DNA from: Streptococcus pseudopneumoniae
GTDB lineage: Bacteria > Bacillota > Bacilli > Lactobacillales > Streptococcaceae
DNA length: 47,498 bases
NCBI RefSeq assembly: GCF_001074975.1
Contig: NZ_JUUO01000118.1
Location: forward strand, 1 to 47,498
Reading direction: 5' to 3'
This document shows, in pieces, positions 42,609-47,498 of this stretch. The notes under the pieces are model-generated. The model was given only the letters and a program-made list of their open reading frames with translations, made no database searches and had not been told where the DNA came from. The position numbers and the translations under genes were made by a program. Every line of letters begins with the position of its first letter. The stretch's first letter is position 1.

Positions 42609-43520
42609 ATGTACGATACTATTATTATCGGTGCTGGACCTGCAGGGATGACTGCAGCCTTGTATGCTGCTCGAAGCAATCTGAAAGTAGCCTTGATTGA
42701 AGGTGGTCTGCCAGGTGGTCAGATGAATAATACATCTGATATTGAAAATTACCCAGGATACGCTAATATTAGTGGGCCAGAATTGGCAGAAAAGATGTTT
42801 GAACCGCTTGAAAATCTTGGTGTTGAGAACATTTATGGTTATGTTGAAAATGTAGAAGACCATGGTGATTTTAAGAAAGTGATTACTGATGACCAAACAT
42901 ATGAAACACGTACAGTTATCGTAGCGACTGGCTCTAAACACCGTCCTTTGGGAGTGCCTGGAGAAGAAGAACTGAACAGTCGTGGTGTTTCTTACTGTGC
43001 CGTGTGTGATGGAGCTTTCTTCCGTGACCAAGATTTGTTGGTAGTCGGTGGTGGAGATTCGGCTGTGGAAGAAGCCCTCTTCTTGACTCGTTTTGCCAAG
43101 ACTGTTACCATTGTTCACCGTCGTGATCAACTTCGCGCCCAAAAAGTTTTACAAGACCGAGCCTTTGCTAATGAAAAAGTCAGCTTTATCTGGGATTCTG
43201 TAGTCAAGGAAATCAAGGGTGAAAACAGAGTAGAATCTGTCGTATTTGAAAATGTGAAAACAGGTCAAGTGACAGAACAAGCCTTCGGTGGCGTCTTTAT
43301 CTATGTTGGATTGGACCCTCTTAGCGATTTTGTTAAAGAATTGAATATCCAAGATCAGGCTGGCTGGATTGTGACAGATAACCACATGAAAACTGCAGTT
43401 GATGGTATCTTTGCCGTTGGAGATGTTCGCTTGAAAGACCTTCGCCAAGTAACAACAGCAGTTGGAGATGGAGCTATCGCTGGTCAAGAAGCTTACAAGT
43501 TTATTACAGAGCATAGTTAA
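42609..43520 (+). CDS. trxB: Thioredoxin-disulfide reductase
   Basis: 303 residues, low-molecular-weight bacterial TrxB. The FAD motif IIIGAGPAGMTAALYA (about 5-20), redox site YCAVCDGAFF (Cys130 and Cys133), NADPH motif VVGGGDSAVEEALFL with HRRDQLRA, and C-terminal FAVGDVRLKDLRQVTTAVGD are complete. It keeps thioredoxin reduced with NADPH and is usually essential in this genus. An AGAAGGAA site lies before the ATG; a strong terminator follows. Confidence 0.96.
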   Translation: MYDTIIIGAGPAGMTAALYAARSNLKVALIEGGLPGGQMNNTSDIENYPGYANISGPELAEKMFEPLENLGVENIYGYVENVEDHGDFKKVITDDQTYETRTVIVATGSKHRPLGVPGEEELNSRGVSYCAVCDGAFFRDQDLLVVGGGDSAVEEALFLTRFAKTVTIVHRRDQLRAQKVLQDRAFANEKVSFIWDSVVKEIKGENRVESVVFENVKTGQVTEQAFGGVFIYVGLDPLSDFVKELNIQDQAGWIVTDNHMKTAVDGIFAVGDVRLKDLRQVTTAVGDGAIAGQEAYKFITEHS

Positions 43521-43528
43521 TCATAAAA

Positions 43529-43574
43529 ACGCATAGTATCAGAGTTACAAAAACTTGATACTATGCGTTTTATT
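43529..43574 (+). terminator. Terminator after trxB
   Basis: The 14-bp stem AACGCATAGTATCA/TGATACTATGCGTT ends in a T-rich tract. The IS200 element begins directly after it. Confidence 0.88.
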
Positions 43575-43622
43575 ATGTGACTATTAGTCCGTCTCGCTCC
43601 GTTAGGTGCGAGACAAATAAAC

Positions 43623-43639
43623 CACCCGCTATGCGGGTG
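43623..43639 (+). other. IS200 left-end hairpin
   Basis: CACCCGC-TAT-GCGGGTG, a perfect 7-bp stem. It is the likely recognition hairpin for the transposase, and also lies in the mRNA leader where it may limit translation. Confidence 0.7.
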
Positions 43640-43722
43640 CGCGTCGAAGGTTATACCAAAAAAACTCCAAACGCGGTACAATAAAGGTGTTCAAGCCAAT
43701 TGTAAAGCGAAAGGAGAAAAAT

Positions 43723-44238
43723 ATGGCACAAAAGGCTCATAGTTTATCGCACATAAAGTGGCACTGTAAGTATCACATTGTGTTCACCCCTAAGTATAGA
43801 CGAAAAGTCATCTATAATCAATATCGAAGTAGTTTAGGCGAGATATTTCATCGATTGTGTAGTTATAAAGGAGTTGAAATTATCGAAGGACACTTGATGC
43901 CAGACCATGTACATATGTTAGTCAGTATTCCACCAAGGATAAGTGTTTCAAGCTTCATGGGGTATTTAAAAGGGAAAAGTGCACTCATGATGTTTGACAA
44001 ACACGCCAATCTCAAATATAAGTTTGGGAATCGGCATTTCTGGGCGGAAGGTTATTATGTGAGTACGGTTGGCCTCAATGAAGCCACAATTAAGAAATAT
44101 ATTCAAGAATAAAGAAATTATCCAGTGGATGATTTCTTCACGAGTATAAAAATTTGAGAACGAGTAAAGCATGATATAGCACTAGATAAATTAAGTGTAA
44201 AAGAATATGAGGATCCCTTTAGGGATAGTGGTAAGTAA
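43723..44238 (+). pseudogene. tnpA: IS200-type Y1 transposase, interrupted near the C-terminus
   Basis: The ATG at 43723 has an AAAGGAG site. The HUH motif is in GHLMPDHVHMLV. The catalytic tyrosine is in TIKKYIQE, directly before a TAA at 44110-44112. The frame resumes after exactly 51 bp at 44161 with RVKHDIALDKLSV, and continues 25 residues (ending FRDSGK) to TAA at 44236. The truncated 129-residue product keeps the tyrosine but loses the rest of that helix, including the conserved glutamine three residues after the tyrosine, and the C-terminal tail. Likely inactive alone. Confidence 0.85.
44110..44160 (+). repeat. 51-bp insertion with a hairpin inside tnpA
   Basis: The segment contains the stem GAAATTATCC-AGT-GGATGATTTC (one G-T pair). 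Removing it restores a continuous frame. ACGAGTA occurs at both its 3' part (44139-44146 region) and just past its end, so the exact borders are ambiguous. Confidence 0.65.
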
Positions 44239-44300
44239 TACCCAAGCCTCTTTGAGAGGCAAGTGACGAGTCAAGAGCAATAAGGCTTGAACAAAGTGAA

Positions 44301-44460
44301 AGAGTCTGGGACAAAAAGATTTTGATTTTAGGAATTCTTTATTATAAATTTTTAAAATCGATAGATTAGATAAAAAAGCGAACAAAACAGAATTCTGAGT
44401 GTAAGATAACTTGTTTTGTTCGCTTTTTATATTTAAGGTTAGACTTTTGTCCCAGACTCT
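44301..44460. mobile_element. 160-bp palindromic MITE-like element (RUP-like)
   Basis: Perfect 16-bp terminal inverted repeats, AGAGTCTGGGACAAAA and its complement. Inside is a second, independent perfect 17-bp inverted repeat, AAAAAGCGAACAAAACA (44373-44389) with its complement at 44412-44428. It has no coding capacity. It resembles the small RUP/MITE elements of pneumococci in its terminal repeats, but I cannot confirm identity, and it is longer than the 107 bp I remember for RUP. No target duplication is evident. Confidence 0.65.
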
Positions 44461-44574
44461 GGTAATTTGGGCTTATAGCCTTGGGACAAACCACCCGTTA
44501 GACGGGTGGTCATGATTGTGGGAAAATTTAGTTCATTTTTTCCTGAAATTGAGTTTTGTCACCCTCTTATATGT

Positions 44575-44760
44575 TTAGAAAAATCCTTTAATCTTGTCAA
44601 CGAGGCCATCTAGACCTTCATAACCAGAAATCAATTGCTGAGCTTGAGAGAAGTATTCTCCAAGCTGTTCTTGATTTTCTGTAACAAATGTTTTTGTAGC
44701 TTCGAAATCTTTTGTTTAGATTAGTTCTTTTACTTGATTAAACAAATCTAATGAGTTCAT
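44575..44760 (-). pseudogene. Small conserved gene with a nonsense codon (61 codons)
   Basis: A GGAG ribosome site precedes the ATG at 44760. The frame reads MNSLDLFNQVKELI, TAA at codon 15 (44716-44718), then TKDFEATKTFVTENQEQLGE and YFSQAQQLISGYEGLDGLVD, ending KIKGFF. The whole has a uniform amphipathic-helix pattern, so the TAA looks like a single point change (CAA, GAA or AAA to TAA). Similar 60-residue proteins occur beside rpiA in pneumococci as far as I remember. Function unknown. Confidence 0.75.
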
Positions 44761-44946
44761 CTTATTCTCCTTTTTTGTACTTAACTATTTAATCATTTTT
44801 ATGATAAAAAATCAATTGTTGCAGCTTTTGTCTAGTACCTGTTTTTATGTACAAGTTCTCACAACTAAGATTCTAACTACCAGAATAAGCTAGAAATAAA
44901 AATGTTCGGGTTTTTCCAGTGTATCCATGAAATAAAAACGGATACA

Positions 44947-44955
44947 TGTTATAAT
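44947..44955 (+). promoter_or_regulatory. rpiA extended -10 promoter
   Basis: TGTTATAAT, an extended -10, lies 30 nt before the rpiA start codon. No clear -35 is visible. Confidence 0.7.
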
Positions 44956-44984
44956 AAAAGTAGCTCTTTAATGGAGGTGTTTGA

Positions 44985-45668
44985 GTGGAAAATCTGAAGA
45001 AAATGGCAGGCATCAAGGCTGCTGAGTTTGTCAAGGATGGAATGGTTGTCGGACTGGGAACTGGTTCTACTGCCTATTATTTTGTCGAAGAAATTGGTCG
45101 TTGTATTAAAGAAGAAGGGTTGCAGATTACAGCTGTAACGACTTCTAGTGTGACCAGTAAACAGGCTGAAGGGCTTAATATCCCACTCAAGTCTATTGAC
45201 CAAGTAGACTTTGTCGATGTGACAGTCGACGGGGCGGATGAAGTGGATAGTCAGTTTAATGGAATCAAAGGCGGTGGTGGTGCCCTTCTCATGGAAAAGG
45301 TGGTTGCAACGCCCTCAAAAGAATACATTTGGGTGGTGGATGAAAGCAAGCTGGTAGATAAACTAGGTGCTTTTAAATTGCCAGTAGAAGTGGTTCAGTA
45401 TGGTGCAGAACAAGTCTTTCGTCGTTTTGAGCGAGCTGGCTACAAACCAAGTTTCCGTGAAAAAGACGGTCAACGTTTTGTGACAGATATGCAGAATTTT
45501 ATCATTGACCTTGCCTTGGATGTCATCGAAGACCCAATTGCCTTTGGGAAAGAATTGGACCATATCGTTGGTGTTGTGGAGCACGGATTATTCAACAAAA
45601 TGGTGGATAAGGTCATCGTTGCTGGCCGAGATGGGGTTCAGATTTTAACTTCAACAAAAGCAAACTAA
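44985..45668 (+). CDS. rpiA: Ribose-5-phosphate isomerase A
   Basis: Interconverts ribose-5-phosphate and ribulose-5-phosphate. 227 residues from a GTG at 44985, chosen because a GGAGG site lies 7 nt upstream and the frame starts [20 protein letters not shown]. The phosphate-binding [16 protein letters not shown] (about 23-38), [20 protein letters not shown] (catalytic Asp, about 83-102) and the catalytic glutamate in [10 protein letters not shown] are present. The deoB gene follows after 23 nt with its own site, so the two link nucleoside catabolism to the pentose phosphate pathway. Confidence 0.96.
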   Translation: MENLKKMAGIKAAEFVKDGMVVGLGTGSTAYYFVEEIGRCIKEEGLQITAVTTSSVTSKQAEGLNIPLKSIDQVDFVDVTVDGADEVDSQFNGIKGGGGALLMEKVVATPSKEYIWVVDESKLVDKLGAFKLPVEVVQYGAEQVFRRFERAGYKPSFREKDGQRFVTDMQNFIIDLALDVIEDPIAFGKELDHIVGVVEHGLFNKMVDKVIVAGRDGVQILTSTKAN

Positions 45669-45691
45669 TCAAAGTAATAAGGAGACATACT

Positions 45692-46903
45692 ATGTCAAAA
45701 TTTAATCGTATTCACTTGGTGGTACTGGATTCTGTAGGAATCGGTGCTGCACCAGATGCTAATAACTTTGTCAATGCAGGAGTTCCAGATGGAGCTTCTG
45801 ACACATTAGGACACATTTCAAAAGCAGTTGGTTTGAATGTCCCAAACATGGCTAAAATTGGTCTTGGAAATATTCCTCGAGAAACTCCTCTTAAGACTGT
45901 ACCAGCAGAAAGCAATCCAACTGGTTATGCAACGAAATTGGAAGAAGTATCTCTTGGTAAGGATACCATGACTGGGCACTGGGAAATCATGGGACTTAAC
46001 ATTACGGAGCCTTTCGATACTTTCTGGAACGGATTCCCAGAAGAAATCTTGACAAAAATTGAAGAATTCTCAGGACGCAAGGTTATTCGTGAAGCTAACA
46101 AACCTTACTCAGGAACAGCTGTTATTGATGATTTTGGACCACGTCAGATGGAAACCGGGGAGTTGATTATCTATACTTCAGCTGACCCTGTTTTGCAGAT
46201 TGCTGCCCACGAAGACATTATTCCTTTGGATGAATTGTACCGTATCTGTGAATACGCTCGTTCAATCACCCTTGAGCGTCCAGCCCTTTTAGGTCGTATC
46301 ATTGCCCGTCCTTATGTAGGTGAGCCTGGTAACTTCACTCGTACTGCAAACCGTCGTGACTTGGCTGTATCTCCATTTGCACCAACTGTGTTGGATAAAT
46401 TGAACGAAGCAGGTATTGATACATACGCTGTTGGTAAGATTAACGATATCTTTAACGGTGCTGGTATCAACCATGATATGGGTCACAACAAATCAAATAG
46501 TCATGGAATTGATACACTATTGAAGACTATGGGCCTTGCTGAGTTTGAAAAAGGATTCTCATTCACAAACTTGGTTGACTTTGATGCTCTTTACGGCCAC
46601 CGTCGTGATGCCCATGGTTACCGTGATTGCTTGCATGAGTTTGATGAACGCTTGCCTGAAATTATCGCAGCCATGAGAGAGAATGACCTTCTCTTGATTA
46701 CCGCGGACCATGGGAATGACCCGACCTATGCAGGAACAGACCACACTCGTGAATACATTCCACTTTTGGCCTACAGCCCTGCCTTTAAAGGAAATGGTTT
46801 GCTACCAGTCGGACATTTCGCAGATATCTCAGCGACTATTGCCGATAACTTTGGCGTTGAAACTGCCATGATTGGGGAAAGTTTCTTAGATAAATTGGTA
46901 TAA
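45692..46903 (+). CDS. deoB: Phosphopentomutase
   Basis: Converts (deoxy)ribose-1-phosphate to (deoxy)ribose-5-phosphate. 403 residues of the alkaline-phosphatase superfamily. Metal-site blocks: [13 protein letters not shown] (about 10-22), the phosphothreonine region [16 protein letters not shown] (about 88-103), and C-terminal [27 protein letters not shown] site precedes the ATG. In streptococci purine nucleoside phosphorylase genes usually follow; here a DUF1697 gene starts 1 nt after the stop. Confidence 0.97.
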   Translation: MSKFNRIHLVVLDSVGIGAAPDANNFVNAGVPDGASDTLGHISKAVGLNVPNMAKIGLGNIPRETPLKTVPAESNPTGYATKLEEVSLGKDTMTGHWEIMGLNITEPFDTFWNGFPEEILTKIEEFSGRKVIREANKPYSGTAVIDDFGPRQMETGELIIYTSADPVLQIAAHEDIIPLDELYRICEYARSITLERPALLGRIIARPYVGEPGNFTRTANRRDLAVSPFAPTVLDKLNEAGIDTYAVGKINDIFNGAGINHDMGHNKSNSHGIDTLLKTMGLAEFEKGFSFTNLVDFDALYGHRRDAHGYRDCLHEFDERLPEIIAAMRENDLLLITADHGNDPTYAGTDHTREYIPLLAYSPAFKGNGLLPVGHFADISATIADNFGVETAMIGESFLDKLV

Positions 46904-46904
46904 G

Positions 46905-47468
46905 ATGACGCGATATGCTTTACTTGTTCGGAGCATTAATGTTGGTGGCAAGAATAAGGTTGTCATGGTGCAACTTCGTCAAGAACTGACAGAGTTGGGA
47001 CTTGAAAAGGTTGAAACCTACATCAATAGTGGCAACATTTTCTTTACTTCGACAACTCCCAAAGCCCAATTGGTTGAAAAATTAGAGGCTTTCTTTGAAA
47101 TCCATTATCCATTTATTAAGAGCTTTTCTTTGCTGAGTCAGGAAGATTATGAAGCAGAGCTGGAGAATCTGCCAGATTGGTGGAACGAAAACTTGGCACG
47201 AAAAGACGTCCTCTTCTATACGGAGGGCTTGGATGCGGATCAAGTTATCGAGAAAGTGGACAGTTTGGTACTGGAAGATGAAGTCGTTCATTTTGGAAAA
47301 CTTGGTATTTTCTGGGGAAAATACTCCGAAGAATCATACTACGAAACGGCCTATCACAAGTACTTACTCAAGATGCCTTTCTACCGCCAAATTACCATTC
47401 GTAATGCAAAAACCTTTGACAAAATCGGTCAAATGCTAATACTCAATGAAAATCAAAGAGCAAACTAG
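46905..47468 (+). CDS. DUF1697 family protein with a BOX-encoded C-terminus
   Basis: 187 residues. The N-terminus YALLVRSINVGGKNKVVMVQLR and the ETYINSGNIFFTST block define DUF1697, a family of unknown function with a ferredoxin-like alpha/beta fold. It lies in the rpiA-deoB operon, 1 nt after deoB. Codons 179-187 (ILNENQRAN) and the TAG stop are the first bases of a BOX repeat, so the native tail has been replaced by repeat sequence. No catalytic residues can be named. Confidence 0.85.
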   Translation: MTRYALLVRSINVGGKNKVVMVQLRQELTELGLEKVETYINSGNIFFTSTTPKAQLVEKLEAFFEIHYPFIKSFSLLSQEDYEAELENLPDWWNENLARKDVLFYTEGLDADQVIEKVDSLVLEDEVVHFGKLGIFWGKYSEESYYETAYHKYLLKMPFYRQITIRNAKTFDKIGQMLILNENQRAN

Positions 47469-47498
47469 GAAGCTAGCCGCAGGCTGTACTTGAGTACG
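47439..47498 (-). repeat. BOX element, inverted, cut by the window edge
   Basis: Starts ATACTCAATGAAAATCAAAG and continues through AACTAGGAAGCTAGCCGCAG, then CTGTACTTGAGTACG. The GTACTTGAGTAC junction in place of boxB is the form I remember for BOX elements without boxB. It overlaps the last 9 codons and stop of the DUF1697 gene. Confidence 0.85.

Larger units (their letters stand above)
43590..44515 (+). mobile_element. IS200/IS605-family element (IS200 group), carrying two secondary insertions
   Basis: Left-end structures: GTCTCGC/GCGAGAC (43591-43614) and CACCCGC-TAT-GCGGGTG (43623-43639). A single Y1 transposase gene follows. The right end has the perfect hairpin ACCACCCG-TTAGA-CGGGTGGT (44490-44510). 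There are no terminal inverted repeats or target duplication, as expected for single-strand peel-and-paste transposition. A 51-bp segment interrupts the transposase, and a 160-bp palindromic element lies between tnpA and the right end. Exact boundaries are uncertain by a few bases. Confidence 0.85.

Overview
The window is a piece of a low-GC Gram-positive chromosome from the mitis group of Streptococcus (S. pneumoniae, S. pseudopneumoniae, S. mitis or a close relative). The evidence is a choline-binding phosphorylcholine esterase (cbpE/pce), five copies of the BOX repeat, an IS200-type element, extended -10 promoters of the TGnTATAAT type, and familiar pneumococcal gene blocks (lspA-rluD-cbpE; pyrDA-holA-sodA-rlmN-slrA; rpsP-khpA-rimM-trmD; gor and a MacAB-like pump with metG; rpiA-deoB). 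From memory these blocks are not joined this way in reference pneumococci (cbpE beside gdhA beside pyrDA; trxB then IS200 then rpiA). I therefore lean towards S. mitis or S. pseudopneumoniae, as an inference.

Layout. 1-4.3 kb: LysR regulator, lspA, rluD and cbpE, tightly packed. 4.4-8 kb: gdhA on the minus strand, then pyrDA, interrupted by a nonsense codon, and holA. 8-13 kb: BOX, sodA, a YutD-like gene, rlmN, a VanZ-like gene, an ABC-F gene and another BOX. 13-18.2 kb: slrA, then an accessory island holding a truncated gene, an XRE/membrane-protein pair with tandem palindromic operators, cadD-cadX cadmium resistance, a truncated XRE gene and a TMEM175-like channel; the island is bracketed by a 28-bp direct repeat. 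18.4-24.7 kb: rpsP, khpA, a MazG-like gene, a DMT transporter, two alpha/beta hydrolases, rimM, trmD, a stand-alone ATP-cone protein and ydbC. 24.7-29.2 kb: bioY and a lactococcin-972-type bacteriocin operon (bacteriocin, DUF1430 membrane protein, ABC ATPase, anchored protein). 29.2-37.5 kb: BOX, gor, a MacA/MacB-like three-gene efflux pump, metG and an aldo/keto reductase. 37.5-43.5 kb: IS200 end-to-end remnant with BOX, hemolysin III with a DUF1836 regulator, a GNAT-ogt-Spx-like operon, an amino-acid ABC transporter lacking its binding protein, a DUF4059 gene and trxB. 43.6-47.5 kb: an IS200 element carrying two further small insertions, a small gene with a nonsense codon, rpiA, deoB, a DUF1697 gene, and a BOX that runs off the edge.

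Most of the window is housekeeping: translation and RNA modification (rlmN, rimM, trmD, rpsP, khpA, metG, rluD), redox defence (sodA, gor, trxB, ogt), pentose and nucleoside salvage (rpiA, deoB) and replication (holA). The unusual content is the amount of small-element traffic and gene decay: premature TAA codons in at least two genes (pyrDA and a 61-residue gene), a possibly lost start codon in the bacteriocin gene behind a decayed coupled ORF, BOX elements that supply stop codons or C-terminal residues, and nested mobile elements. I saw no convincing wholly new system. The best candidates for follow-up are the bacteriocin locus, the nested IS200 with its 160-bp double-palindrome element, and the cadmium island.
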